64,000 nt of DNA from Streptomyces sp. A1277 (GTDB lineage Bacteria; Actinomycetota; Actinomycetes; Streptomycetales; Streptomycetaceae). A program made the translations under genes and the position numbers. The first letter of the stretch is position 1, and the number at the start of each line of letters is the position of its first letter. A model generated the notes under the pieces. It did no database searches and was not told where the DNA came from. It was given only the letters and a program-made list of their open reading frames with translations. Below are positions 9,167-18,076 of this stretch, in pieces. The stretch is taken from the NCBI RefSeq assembly GCF_004795015.1, contig NZ_SSBI01000017.1:62001-126000 (forward strand), in the 5' to 3' direction.

Positions 9167-9199
9167 TTCGCTCCCGCCGCCGATCGAAGCGCGGGATCC

Positions 9200-9310
9200 G
9201 GAGTGGAGCCCCACCACCCAGCCCCGCCGGCGCTTGAGGCGCGGGACCCGAGACGGAGCCCCACCACCCAGCCCCGCCGGCGCTTGAGGCGCGGGGTCCG
9301 GGGCGGAGCC
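9200..9310. repeat. Tandem variant of the GC-rich repeat
   Basis: A unit of about 57 bases (GGAGCCCCACCACCCAGCCC followed by CGCCGGCGCTTGAGGCGCGG) occurs twice in direct succession. It is related to but distinct from the CTCCGGCGATTGAGGAG element beside it. The rest of the gap up to 9470 is low-complexity CACCGC repeats with no gene. Confidence 0.6.
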
Positions 9311-9477
9311 CCGGTTTCGGGAAGGGGCGGGTAGGGGAACACGCCCGCCGCAGGCGCAACGCACCCGCACCGCCCCCCACCGCACCCGCACCGCCCCCAC
9401 CGCCCGCACCGCCCCCACCGCACAACGCAACCGCACCGATCGCACCCCCTCCCCCACCCTCCCCGAAAGGCGGACCC

Positions 9478-11124
9478 GTGACGACGACGCAGGACCTCCT
9501 CACCCGCGCCAGCACCTGGCTCGCCGAGGACCCCGACCCCGAGACCCGCGACGAGCTGGCCAAGCTCATCGACGCGGAGGACGTGGACGAGCTCGCCGCC
9601 CGCTTCGCCGGCACGCTCCAGTTCGGCACCGCCGGGCTCCGGGGCGAGCTGGGCGCCGGCCCCATGCGCATGAACCGCGCCGTGGTGATCCGGGCGGCCG
9701 CCGGTCTCGCCGCGTACCTCAAGGACCAGGGGCAGGCCGGCGGTCTCGTCGTCATCGGCTACGACGCCCGCTACAAGTCCGCCGACTTCGCCCGGGACAC
9801 GGCGGCCGTGATCACGGGCGCCGGCCTGCGCGCGGCGGTGCTGCCCCGCCCGCTTCCCACCCCCGTGCTCGCGTACGCCATAAGGCACCTGGGCGCCGTC
9901 GCGGGCGTCGAGGTGACCGCCAGCCACAACCCGCCGCGCGACAACGGATACAAGGTCTACCTCGGCGACGGCTCGCAGATCGTGCCCCCGGCCGACGGCG
10001 AGATCGCCGCCGCCATCGCAGCGGTCGGCCCGCTGGAGACCGTGCCCCGCCCCGGCGACGGCTGGGAGACCCTGGGCGACGAGGTGCTGGACGCGTATCT
10101 GGCGCGTACGGACGCCGTGCTCGACGCCGGTTCGCCGCGTACCGCTCGCGTCGTGTACACGGCGATGCACGGCGTCGGCACCTCCGTGCTCACCGCCGCC
10201 TTCGACCGGGCCGGCTTCCCCGCCCCGGTGCTCGTCGCGGAGCAGGCCGAGCCGGACCCGGCGTTCCCCACCGTGGCCTTCCCCAATCCGGAGGAGCCCG
10301 GCGCGATGGATCTCGCGTTCGCCACCGCGCGCCGCTCGGACCCGGACATCGTCATCGCCAACGACCCGGACGCCGACCGCTGCGCCGTCGCCGTACCGGA
10401 CCCGGGCACGGACGGCGGCTGGCGGATGCTGCGCGGCGACGAGGTCGGCGCGCTGCTCGCCGCCCACCTCGTGCGCCGGGGCGCGACCGGCGTGTTCGCC
10501 GAGTCGATCGTCTCCTCCTCGCTCCTCGGCCGGATCGCCGAGAAGGCGGGTTTGGGCTACGAGGAGACCCTGACGGGCTTCAAGTGGATCGCCCGCGTCG
10601 AGGGCCTGCGCTACGGGTACGAGGAGGCGCTCGGCTACTGCGTCGACCCGGAGGGCGTCCGCGACAAGGACGGCATCACGGCCGCGCTGCTCGTCGCCGA
10701 GCTCGCCTCCGTACTCAAGGAGCAGGGCCGCACGCTCCCGGACCTGCTGGACGACCTCGCCCTGGAGCACGGCCTGCACGCGACCGACCAGCTCTCGGTC
10801 CGGGTGGAGGACCTGTCCGTCATCGCCGACGCCATGCGCCGCCTGCGCGGACAGCCTCCGACGTCGCTGGCGGGCCTGCCCGTCACCAGCGCCGAAGACC
10901 TGTCCCTCGGCACGGACCGGCTGCCCCCCACCGACGGGCTGCGCTACGGCCTGGCGGGCGCCCGCGTGATCGTCCGCCCGAGCGGCACCGAGCCGAAGCT
11001 GAAGTGCTACCTGGAGGTCGTGGTCCCGGTCGCCGCACCCGACGATCTCCCGGCGGCCCGCACCCGGGCCACGGCCCTGCTGACGGACATCAAGCGGGAC
11101 CTGTCCGCAGCGGCCGGTATCTGA
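9478..11124 (+). CDS. Phosphohexomutase/phosphopentomutase-type phospho-sugar mutase
   Basis: A 548-residue alpha-D-phosphohexomutase. It has the active-site serine loop VTASHNPPRDNGYKVY (S149 by my count), the metal-binding DPDADR loop, the substrate loop GYEEALGY and the C-terminal phosphate-binding RPSGTEPKLKCYLE. Members interconvert hexose or pentose 1- and 6(5)-phosphates. Placed between punA and deoC, it may act as phosphopentomutase, making (deoxy)ribose 5-phosphate from the phosphorylase product, although such genes are often annotated as phosphomannomutase. The GTG at 9478 has a GAAAGG ribosome-binding site. No nucleoside operator is visible directly upstream. Confidence 0.88.
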   Translation: MTTTQDLLTRASTWLAEDPDPETRDELAKLIDAEDVDELAARFAGTLQFGTAGLRGELGAGPMRMNRAVVIRAAAGLAAYLKDQGQAGGLVVIGYDARYKSADFARDTAAVITGAGLRAAVLPRPLPTPVLAYAIRHLGAVAGVEVTASHNPPRDNGYKVYLGDGSQIVPPADGEIAAAIAAVGPLETVPRPGDGWETLGDEVLDAYLARTDAVLDAGSPRTARVVYTAMHGVGTSVLTAAFDRAGFPAPVLVAEQAEPDPAFPTVAFPNPEEPGAMDLAFATARRSDPDIVIANDPDADRCAVAVPDPGTDGGWRMLRGDEVGALLAAHLVRRGATGVFAESIVSSSLLGRIAEKAGLGYEETLTGFKWIARVEGLRYGYEEALGYCVDPEGVRDKDGITAALLVAELASVLKEQGRTLPDLLDDLALEHGLHATDQLSVRVEDLSVIADAMRRLRGQPPTSLAGLPVTSAEDLSLGTDRLPPTDGLRYGLAGARVIVRPSGTEPKLKCYLEVVVPVAAPDDLPAARTRATALLTDIKRDLSAAAGI

Positions 11125-11149
11125 AGGCGCCCTCCCCCGCCGGGGCCCC

Positions 11150-11549
11150 CCTTGCGGGGAGGGCGTCCGCACCGCATACGTACCCGGCCCGGGCGCCCTC
11201 CCTCCAGGCCGGCCCGCCACGTGCGGCGGGCACCCTCCCTCGACCTGGCGCCCGCCCCTCTGAGCGCGATCGGCGCCGCGGCCGGTCTGGACGCCCCGGA
11301 ACTCACCGCGGCGTACGGGTCGCCGGCCGGCGCCGGCACGGGTGAGGACATGGTGGCGCCGGTCCCGCCGGCCGCCGACCTGGAGATCCTGGTCCGGCAG
11401 CGGGCGAGCGAGACCGAGGAGTCGCGCATCGCAGTCGGGGCGCCTTCGAGTCGTTTTGGCGCCGGCGGCTCGCCGCGTACGACGACCACCTCGTCGAGTC
11501 CGTCACCGACGACGCGGCCGGCCGGCCGCAGATCCTGATGGCCCGCTGA
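11150..11549 (+). pseudogene. Possible decayed coding remnant
   Basis: This gap has coding-like stretches split between frames. One frame carries LDLAPAPLSAIGAAAGLDAP and ADLEILVRQRASETEES; another, ending at a TGA at 11547-11549, reads SFWRRRLAAYDDHLVESVTD. Moving from the first to the second needs a frameshift near 11440-11450. I recognise no family, and the region could also be non-coding. Confidence 0.3.
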
Positions 11550-11618
11550 GTGCGGCGAACCGCCTTCAGCCGGCGTTGCAGGCGCAGCGCCGGGGCCGGC
11601 TGTGAACGGCCCACGGCC

Positions 11619-12257
11619 TCATCCGAGCGCCCCCAGCACCACCAGCAGCACCGCGCCGACGACCGCCGGGACGATGATTTCGTAGGCCCAGCGCACCGAC
11701 TTGGCGGGGGCGTCGGTCACCGGCTTGTCGCCCGCGCGTTCGGAGAGTTCGCGCAGGTCGGCCATGGCCTGGTCCGCCGCGGCCGTACGGGCCCCGGTGT
11801 CGCGCACGTCGGCGGTGGCGGAGGTCCGGCGGTAGGGGTCGTCCAGTGCCTGCCGGGACTGCTGGCGGGCGGCCTTCTTGCGCTGGCGCAGGGACACCGG
11901 CACGGCCCAGAGCTGGTACTTCGTGCCGTCATGGGTGAACAGCTCGCTCGAATACCTGGCACGCACGTCGGCGACGTCCGTCCACGGCAGCGTGATCGTG
12001 CGGAACGGGTTGCGGACCCGGATGCGGCGGTCGTTGGCGAACACCACCGGGCGCAGCGTGAAGGCGACGACCAGCGGCACCACGGTCAGCAGCGCGGCCA
12101 GCGCCATCCACGGCACCCGGCCCTCGCCGCGGAAGGCGGCGTCGCCGCCGATCCAGCAGATGAGCACGAGCAGCAGGACGCCGCCGGCCAGCCCGGCGGG
12201 CGACCGGAAGGTCCGGTCGGCGTAGGTGGGCTCGGTGGGAGGCGTGGGGCTCGTCAT
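11619..12257 (-). CDS. PH-domain-containing membrane protein
   Basis: A 212-residue protein. Two hydrophobic segments (about residues 22-40 and 50-70) precede a bacterial PH-like segment (VVFANDRRIRVRNPFRTITLPWTDVADVRARY). A charged middle region follows, with a final hydrophobic segment at the C-terminus (IIVPAVVGAVLLVVLGALG). The PH segment marks it as a DUF/bPH2-type protein of unknown function. The ATG at 12257 (MTSPTPPTEPTYADRTFRSP) starts the conserved part; the open frame extends further upstream, but that extension overlaps the deoC operator and is not expected to be translated. Confidence 0.7.
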   Translation of the reverse strand: MTSPTPPTEPTYADRTFRSPAGLAGGVLLLVLICWIGGDAAFRGEGRVPWMALAALLTVVPLVVAFTLRPVVFANDRRIRVRNPFRTITLPWTDVADVRARYSSELFTHDGTKYQLWAVPVSLRQRKKAARQQSRQALDDPYRRTSATADVRDTGARTAAADQAMADLRELSERAGDKPVTDAPAKSVRWAYEIIVPAVVGAVLLVVLGALG

Positions 12258-12384
12258 GAGCCCGATTGTGCCTGACGCGGCCGAAGGGTGTGAGGGGCGG
12301 CTGCCCGGTGCTCGCGCGCGGGGGCGCGGAACGCGGATGCGCCGGTGCGGAACGGGCGGACGACCTGGGGCGCTGTACAGGTCG

Positions 12385-12396
12385 CTACGCGCGTAG
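12385..12396. promoter_or_regulatory. Nucleoside-regulon operator upstream of deoC
   Basis: Perfect CTACGCGCGTAG palindrome ending 13 bases before the GTG of deoC. At this distance a bound protein would block the promoter or ribosome loading. It matches the site before punA exactly. Confidence 0.7.
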
Positions 12397-12409
12397 ATAT
12401 GCTCATGTG

Positions 12410-13363
12410 GTGACCATGCCCACCATCCTCCCCGCATTCGCCGACGCGACGGCGTCCGACAGTGCGCTGCGCCGCTTCCTGCACGGGCTGCCCGGCGTCG
12501 ACGCCGTCGGCCTCGAAGCGCGCGCCGCTTCCCTCGGAACCCGTTCGATCAAGACGACGGCCAAGGCGTACGCCATCGACCTCGCCATCTCGATGATCGA
12601 CCTGACGACGCTGGAAGGCGCGGACACCCCCGGCAAGGTCCGGGCGCTCGCCGCCAAGGCCGTCAACCCCGATCCCACCGACCGTACGAGCCCGCGCACG
12701 GCCGCGGTCTGCGTCTACCCCGACATGGCGGCCACCGCGGTCGCCGCCCTGGCCGGCTCCGGCGTGAAGGTGGCGTCCGTGGCGACGGCCTTCCCCGCCG
12801 GGCGCGCCGCGCTGGACGTGAAGCTCGCGGACGTCCGGGACGCCGTGGCCGCCGGGGCCGACGAGATCGACATGGTGATCGACCGGGGGGCGTTCCTCGC
12901 CGGCCGCTACCTGAAGGTGTACGAGGAGATCGTCGCCGTGAAGGCGGAGTGCGGGAACGCCCGCCTGAAGGTCATCTTCGAGACCGGCGAGCTGTCCACG
13001 TACGACAACATCCGGCGGGCCTCCTGGCTGGGGATGCTGGCGGGCGCGGACTTCATCAAGACCTCGACCGGCAAGGTGGCGACGAACGCCACGCCGGCGA
13101 ACACCCTGCTGATGCTGGAGGCGGTGCGCGACTTCCGCGCGCAGACCGGCGTCCAGATCGGCGTGAAGCCGGCCGGCGGCATCCGCACCTCGAAGGACGC
13201 GATCAAGTTCCTCGTGCTCGTCAACGAGACGGCGGGCGAGGACTGGCTGGACAACCACTGGTTCCGCTTCGGCGCCTCCAGCCTGCTGAACGACCTGCTG
13301 ATGCAGCGCCAGAAGCTCAGCACCGGCCGTTACTCCGGCCCCGATTACGTGACGGTGGACTGA
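12410..13363 (+). CDS. deoC: Deoxyribose-phosphate aldolase
   Basis: A 317-residue DeoC. It splits 2-deoxyribose 5-phosphate into acetaldehyde and glyceraldehyde 3-phosphate. The Schiff-base lysine lies in ADFIKTSTGK (about K217 from the GTG start); other landmarks are AVCVYPDMA, DEIDMVIDRGAFL and GVKPAGGIRT. The protein is longer than the ~220-250 residues of short bacterial DeoC enzymes because of an N-terminal helical extension common in actinobacteria. Either the GTG at 12410 or the ATG at 12416 may start it; no clear ribosome-binding site is visible, so leaderless translation is possible. Acetaldehyde from this reaction is a plausible substrate for the following aldehyde dehydrogenase. 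Confidence 0.92.
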   Translation: MTMPTILPAFADATASDSALRRFLHGLPGVDAVGLEARAASLGTRSIKTTAKAYAIDLAISMIDLTTLEGADTPGKVRALAAKAVNPDPTDRTSPRTAAVCVYPDMAATAVAALAGSGVKVASVATAFPAGRAALDVKLADVRDAVAAGADEIDMVIDRGAFLAGRYLKVYEEIVAVKAECGNARLKVIFETGELSTYDNIRRASWLGMLAGADFIKTSTGKVATNATPANTLLMLEAVRDFRAQTGVQIGVKPAGGIRTSKDAIKFLVLVNETAGEDWLDNHWFRFGASSLLNDLLMQRQKLSTGRYSGPDYVTVD

Positions 13364-13368
13364 TACCC

Positions 13369-14808
13369 ATGGCATCTGCATTCGAGTACGCACCCGCGCC
13401 CGAGTCGCGGTCGGTCGTCGACATCGCGCCCTCGTACGGCCTGTTCATCGACGGTGAGTTCACCGACGCGGCCGACGGCAAGGTCTTCAAGACCGTCTCG
13501 CCGAGCAGCGAGGAGGTGCTGTCCGAGGTCGCGCGGGCCGGCGCCGAGGACGTGGACCGGGCCGTGAAGGCCGCCCGCCGGGCGTTCGAGAAGTGGTCGG
13601 CGCTGCCCGGCTCCGAGCGCGCCAAGTACCTCTTCCGGATCGCCCGGATCATCCAGGAGCGCAGCCGCGAGCTGGCCGTCCTGGAGACCCTGGACAACGG
13701 CAAGCCGATCAAGGAGACCCGCGACGCGGACCTCCCGCTGGTCGCCGCGCACTTCTTCTACTACGCGGGCTGGGCCGACAAGCTGGACCACGCGGGCTAC
13801 GGCCCGAACCCGCGCCCGCTGGGCGTGGCCGGCCAGGTCATCCCGTGGAACTTCCCGCTCCTGATGCTCGCCTGGAAGATCGCCCCGGCGCTCGCCACCG
13901 GCAACACGGTGGTGCTGAAGCCCGCCGAGACGACGCCCCTGTCCGCGCTGTTCTTCGCGGACATCTGCCGCCAGGCGGGCCTGCCCAAGGGTGTCGTCAA
14001 CATCCTGACGGGGTACGGGGACGCGGGCCAGGCGCTCGTCGAGCACGGGGACGTGAACAAGGTCGCCTTCACCGGCTCGACCGCCGTCGGCAAGGCCATC
14101 GCCCGGAGCATCGCGGGCACGGACAAGCGGGCCACGCTCGAACTGGGCGGCAAGGGCGCCAACATCGTCTTCGACGACGCCCCCATCGACCAGGCCGTCG
14201 AGGGCATCGTCACCGGCATCTTCTTCAACCAGGGCCAGGTGTGCTGCGCGGGCTCGCGGCTCCTGGTCCAGGAGTCGATCCAGGACGAGCTGCTGGACGC
14301 CCTCAAGCGCCGGCTGTCCACGCTGCGCCTCGGCGACCCGCTGGACAAGAACACCGACATCGGCGCGATCAACTCCGCGGAGCAGCTGGCCCGGATCACC
14401 GCGCTCGTGGAGACCGGTGAGGCGGAGGGCGCGGACCGCTGGTCGGCCCCCTGCGAACTGCCCTCGGCGGGCTACTGGTTCGCCCCGACGCTGTTCACCA
14501 ACGTCACCCAGGCGCACACGATCGCCCGCGACGAGATCTTCGGCCCGGTGCTCTCCGTGCTGTCGTTCCGCACCCCGGACGAGGCGGTCGCCAAGGCCAA
14601 CAACAGCCAGTACGGCCTGTCGGCGGGGATCTGGACGGAGAAGGGCTCCCGCATCCTCGCGGTCGCCGACAAGCTCCGGGCGGGCGTCGTCTGGGCCAAC
14701 ACGTTCAACAAGTTCGACCCGACCTCGCCGTTCGGCGGTTACAAGGAGTCGGGCTTCGGCCGCGAAGGCGGCCGCCACGGCCTGGAGGCGTACCTCGATG
14801 TCCGATAA
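13369..14808 (+). CDS. Aldehyde dehydrogenase family protein
   Basis: A 479-residue NAD(P)-dependent aldehyde dehydrogenase. The catalytic glutamate is in LELGGKG (about E258) and the nucleophilic cysteine in GQVCCAG (about C292). Other motifs are PWNFPLLMLAWKIAPAL, FTGSTAVGK and FNKFDPTSPFGGYKESGFGRE. It starts only five bases after the deoC stop, so the two are cotranscribed. The natural inference is oxidation of acetaldehyde released by DeoC, but the substrate is not shown by sequence. It overlaps the next gene by 11 bases. Confidence 0.9.
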   Translation: MASAFEYAPAPESRSVVDIAPSYGLFIDGEFTDAADGKVFKTVSPSSEEVLSEVARAGAEDVDRAVKAARRAFEKWSALPGSERAKYLFRIARIIQERSRELAVLETLDNGKPIKETRDADLPLVAAHFFYYAGWADKLDHAGYGPNPRPLGVAGQVIPWNFPLLMLAWKIAPALATGNTVVLKPAETTPLSALFFADICRQAGLPKGVVNILTGYGDAGQALVEHGDVNKVAFTGSTAVGKAIARSIAGTDKRATLELGGKGANIVFDDAPIDQAVEGIVTGIFFNQGQVCCAGSRLLVQESIQDELLDALKRRLSTLRLGDPLDKNTDIGAINSAEQLARITALVETGEAEGADRWSAPCELPSAGYWFAPTLFTNVTQAHTIARDEIFGPVLSVLSFRTPDEAVAKANNSQYGLSAGIWTEKGSRILAVADKLRAGVVWANTFNKFDPTSPFGGYKESGFGREGGRHGLEAYLDVR

Positions 14809-15706
14809 CCGTCTGAGCGTCTTCAAGACCTACAAGCTGTACGTCGGGGGCAAGTTCCCCCGCTCCGAGAGCGGCCGGGTGTACGAGGTGACGGACTCGA
14901 AGGGCAAGTGGCTGGCGAACGCGCCCCAGTCCTCCCGCAAGGACGCGCGCGACGCGGTCGTGGCCGCGCGCAAGGCGTTCGGCGGCTGGTCGGGCGCGAC
15001 CGCGTACAACCGCGGCCAGATCCTCTACCGCGTCGCGGAGATGCTGGAGGGCCGCCGCGAGCAGTTCGTACGCGAGGTGGCCGAGGCCGAGGGCCTGTCG
15101 AAGTCCAAGGCGGCGGCCGTCGTGGACGCGGCGGTGGACCGCTGGGTCTGGTACGCGGGCTGGACCGACAAGATCGCCCAGGTCGTGGGCGGGGCGAACC
15201 CGGTCGCGGGCCCGTTCTTCAACCTCTCGACGCCCGAGCCGACCGGTGTGGTGACCGTCCTCGCGCCGCAGGAGTCCTCGTTCCTGGGCCTGGTCTCGGT
15301 GCTCGCCCCGGTGATCGCGGCCGGCAACACGGCGGTCGTGGTGGCCTCCGCGAAGTCTCCGCTGCCCGCCCTGTCGCTGGGCGAGGTGCTGGCCACCTCG
15401 GACCTGCCGGGCGGTGTGGTCAACATCCTGTCGGGGAAGACCGCGGAGCTCGCCGCCCCGCTCGCCGCCCACCAGGACGTGAACGGCATCGACCTGACGG
15501 GCGCGGACGCGGAGCTGGCGAAGGAGCTGGAGATCGCGGCGGCGGACAACCTGAAGCGCGTCGCACGTCCACAGCCTGTGGACGGCGACGGCGACGGCCA
15601 CGACTGGTCGGCCGACCCGGGCACGCACCGCCTGACGGCGTTCCTGGAGACCAAGACGGTCTGGCACCCGACGGGCGCCCTGGGCGCGTCGGGCTCCTCG
15701 TACTGA
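14798..15706 (+). CDS. Aldehyde dehydrogenase-like protein lacking the catalytic residues
   Basis: A 302-residue protein with an aldehyde-dehydrogenase N-terminal and cofactor region (YVGGKFPRSESGRVYEV, AGWTDKIAQVVGGANP, VLAPVIAAGNTAVVVAS, SGKTAELAAPLAAH). It stops before the catalytic half. I find neither an LELGGK-type glutamate nor a GQxC cysteine, and the C-terminus (TGTHRLTAFLETKTVWHP-type) is unlike the parent family. It overlaps the full-length enzyme by 11 bases, implying coupled translation and equal amounts. A likely role is a non-catalytic partner of that enzyme; this is inference. It reads as a whole gene, with no sign of frameshift. Confidence 0.75.
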   Translation: MSDNRLSVFKTYKLYVGGKFPRSESGRVYEVTDSKGKWLANAPQSSRKDARDAVVAARKAFGGWSGATAYNRGQILYRVAEMLEGRREQFVREVAEAEGLSKSKAAAVVDAAVDRWVWYAGWTDKIAQVVGGANPVAGPFFNLSTPEPTGVVTVLAPQESSFLGLVSVLAPVIAAGNTAVVVASAKSPLPALSLGEVLATSDLPGGVVNILSGKTAELAAPLAAHQDVNGIDLTGADAELAKELEIAAADNLKRVARPQPVDGDGDGHDWSADPGTHRLTAFLETKTVWHPTGALGASGSSY

Positions 15707-15766
15707 CGTACGCATGGGCGCGGCCCGTGCCCCGGAGGGTTCTCCGGGGCACGGGCCGCCTCCCTG

Positions 15767-16183
15767 TCAGCCGTGCAGCGCGTCCACGGCCTGGCCCACC
15801 ACGGGCAGGTCCTTCAGGGCGCCGCCACTGGTCACGGGGTCGGTGACCAGCGCGGTGGACAGCGGCTTGAAGTCGGCGACCTGGGTGCCGACCGCGTTGT
15901 CCAGCGGGTCCACGCCGGTGCCGGCCAGCGGGTCGAGCCGCAGGTGGGTGACGGGCGCGATCCCGCTGTCCAGCGACTGGCCGAGCGCCCCGGTCACCGC
16001 GCCGCCGGCCGCCTCGGTGGCGTCCCCGAGGCTGGTGTCGGTCCCGGTCGCCTGCACGACGGGCAGCGGCGCGGCCTGCGCCGCCGCGCCCCCCGCGCCG
16101 AGCGCGGCACCCACCGCGGTGACGGTCAGACCTGCGCGCAGCAGCGTGCGGCGCCGGGACTTGGAAAGTGCGTGACGTGCCAT
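15767..16183 (-). CDS. Small secreted protein (twin-arginine-like signal)
   Basis: A 138-residue protein with an N-terminal SKSRRRTLLRAGLTVTAVGA signal (RR motif then hydrophobic core) and an AQAAP cleavage region. The mature part is rich in Ala, Gly, Leu, Val and Thr, with segments GDATEAAGGAVTGALGQ and VGTQVADFKPLST. It resembles the secreted protein at 22126 and other unannotated small Streptomyces exported proteins. The ATG at 16183 has an AGGTGGGAA ribosome-binding site. Function unknown. Confidence 0.75.
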   Translation of the reverse strand: MARHALSKSRRRTLLRAGLTVTAVGAALGAGGAAAQAAPLPVVQATGTDTSLGDATEAAGGAVTGALGQSLDSGIAPVTHLRLDPLAGTGVDPLDNAVGTQVADFKPLSTALVTDPVTSGGALKDLPVVGQAVDALHG

Positions 16184-16324
16184 GGATTTCCCACCTGATC
16201 GGGCCGAACGGACCATCGGCCGAGTAATCGAGCGAGTGCACAGCGTAGTTGAGGTGTGATGCGCGGTACCAACAAGACCACCCAGGGGTCCCCTGTGCGG
16301 GTCAATGCCTCACACTCGTGTCCT

Positions 16325-16969
16325 GTGAGTTCCCAAGCGCTTTCGACCCGAGTCGTCCTCCTGGCGGGCCCCTCCGGCTCCGGCAAGTCCTCCCTGGCCG
16401 CCCGCACCGGTCTCCCGGTGCTGCGGCTGGACGACTTCTACAAGGAGGCGGGCGACCCCACGCTGCCGCTCGTCGCCGGCAGTACGGACATCGACTGGGA
16501 CTCCGTCCTGTCCTGGGACGCCGAGGCCGCGGTCGCCGCCATCGCCGAGCTCTGCCGCACCGGCCGCACCGACGTCCCCGTGTACGACATATCCACCAGC
16601 TCCCGCACCGGGCACGAGACCTTCCACATCGAGCGCACCCCGCTCTTCGTGGCCGAAGGGATCTTCGCCGCCGACATCATCGGACGCTGCCAGTCGCTGG
16701 GCCTGCTGGCCGACGCCCTGTGCCTGCGCGGCCGCCCCTCGACGACCTTCCGCCGCCGCCTCCTGCGCGACCTGCGCGAGGGCCGCAAGTCGGTGCCGTT
16801 CCTGCTCCGGCGGGGCTGGCGCCTGATGCGCGCCGAACGCCGCATCGTGGCCCGCCAGGCGGAGCTGGGCGCCCACCCCTGCAACAAGGAGGAGGCCCTG
16901 GGCCGCCTCGCAGCGGCAGCGGCGGGCCGCCACCGCGCACCTGCTCATGCAAGCCCCTCCGGCGATTGA
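16325..16969 (+). CDS. Uridine kinase-like P-loop protein
   Basis: About 214 residues. The Walker A motif GPSGSGKSS lies near residue 15, followed by LPVLRLDDFYKE, DIDWDSVLSWD, FVAEGIFAADII and RGRPSTTFRRRLLRDLREGRKS. This is the layout of uridine/phosphoribulokinase-family nucleoside kinases, which would fit the nucleoside-salvage surroundings; the substrate is not certain. The GTG at 16325 is chosen because the kinase fold begins there; an ATG or GTG further up is possible. As with the TetR at 4066, the end of the frame runs into the dispersed repeat and ends SPSGD. Confidence 0.75.
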   Translation: MSSQALSTRVVLLAGPSGSGKSSLAARTGLPVLRLDDFYKEAGDPTLPLVAGSTDIDWDSVLSWDAEAAVAAIAELCRTGRTDVPVYDISTSSRTGHETFHIERTPLFVAEGIFAADIIGRCQSLGLLADALCLRGRPSTTFRRRLLRDLREGRKSVPFLLRRGWRLMRAERRIVARQAELGAHPCNKEEALGRLAAAAAGRHRAPAHASPSGD

Positions 16970-17079
16970 GGACCGGGGCGGCACCGCAAGCCCCTCCGGC
17001 GGTTGAGGAGCAGGGCGGCACCGCAAGCCCCTCCGGCGGTTGAGGAGCAGGGGTCCGGGGGCGGAGCCCCCGAACGCAC
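16949..17079. repeat. Dispersed GC-rich repeat, three copies
   Basis: AAGCCCCTCCGGCGATTGAG, then two copies with CGGTTGAGGAGCAGGG, ending with a hairpin-like GGGGGCGGAGCCCCC. The first copy encodes the kinase C-terminus and stop. The remaining gap to 17249 has two copies of CACCGCCGCCTCCCCCGAAG but no gene. Confidence 0.7.
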
Positions 17080-17249
17080 CGCGGGGCCGGACAGGACCCC
17101 CCGGCCCGTCCGGCCCCACAGCTTCCCCGTACCCCCGTACGTACACCGCCGCCTCCCCCGAAGCGACGGCAGCCCCCGTATCCCCCGGGCCCCCGTTCTC
17201 TCCCCCGTAACACCGCCGCCTCCCCCGAAGCGGCAGCGCCCCCGTTCCT

Positions 17250-17993
17250 TCAGGCCACCAGCTCGCCGAAGGACTCCTCCTCGTCACGGCCGAAGCTGAG
17301 GACCTCGTCCTCGCGCAGCCGGCGGAGCGACCGCCAGATGCTCGACTTCACCGTGCCGACACTGATGTCGAGGATGGCCGCGATCTCCGGGTCCGTACGG
17401 CCCTCGTAGTACCGCAGGACCAGCATCGTGCGCTGGAGTTCCGGCAGTCGCGCCAGCGCCTGCCAGAGCACCGCGCGCAGCTCCGTACCGCGCATCGCGT
17501 CCGTGTCGCCCGCCGTCTCCGGCAGCTCCTCGGTCGGGTATTCGTTCAGCTTGCGCCTGCGCCAGGCGCTGATGTGGAGATTGGTCATCGTGCGGCGCAG
17601 GTAACCGCCGACCGCCGCCTTGTCGCTGATCCGGTCCCATGCCCGGTACGTCGAGAAGAGGGCGCTCTGCAGCAGGTCCTCGGCTTCGAACCGGTCACCG
17701 GTCAGGTGGTAGGCGGTGGCGTACAGGGAGGCGCGGCGCTCCCGGACGTAGGCCGTGAACGCCGCTTCGGCGTCCTCGGACCGTGCCGGTGCCTTCCGCT
17801 CCCCCGAGACCTCCCCGTACGGGCCTCCCCCGCTACCCGCGTCAACCACCGTCATGAATGACGTGTGCTGACGCCCGGCGCCTCGAACGCACCCCCGTCC
17901 GTTCACTGCGGCGCCGGACTTCTCGGTGCTCCGCCCGACATCGTGGAGACGCGTGACAACTGCGCTCGCGTTGATGCTGTGAGTTGTGTTCAT
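17250..17993 (-). CDS. sigQ: ECF-type RNA polymerase sigma factor SigQ
   Basis: A 247-residue sigma factor of the SigE-like (SACE/ECF) group. Region 2 is RRASLYATAYHLTGDRFEAEDLLQSALFSTYRAW, and region 4 is LPELQRTMLVLRYYEGRTDPEIAAILDISVGTVKSS. It is divergent from afsQ1, which in S. coelicolor is the arrangement of sigQ (SCO4908) and afsQ1 (SCO4907); there AfsQ1 activates sigQ and SigQ antagonises AfsQ control of antibiotic production. An AfsQ1-type box lies 84 bases upstream of this start. An internal ATG at 17855 (MTVVDAGSGGG) is an alternative start; residues before it look low-complexity. Confidence 0.88.
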   Translation of the reverse strand: MNTTHSINASAVVTRLHDVGRSTEKSGAAVNGRGCVRGAGRQHTSFMTVVDAGSGGGPYGEVSGERKAPARSEDAEAAFTAYVRERRASLYATAYHLTGDRFEAEDLLQSALFSTYRAWDRISDKAAVGGYLRRTMTNLHISAWRRRKLNEYPTEELPETAGDTDAMRGTELRAVLWQALARLPELQRTMLVLRYYEGRTDPEIAAILDISVGTVKSSIWRSLRRLREDEVLSFGRDEEESFGELVA

Positions 17994-18076
17994 CTCGCGC
18001 CCCCCATCGGTGGAGTCCGTCCGTTCCTTGTGCCAACGAGCTTGCCGGGGCAGTTTCATGGCGGTGTCCGCCGACT

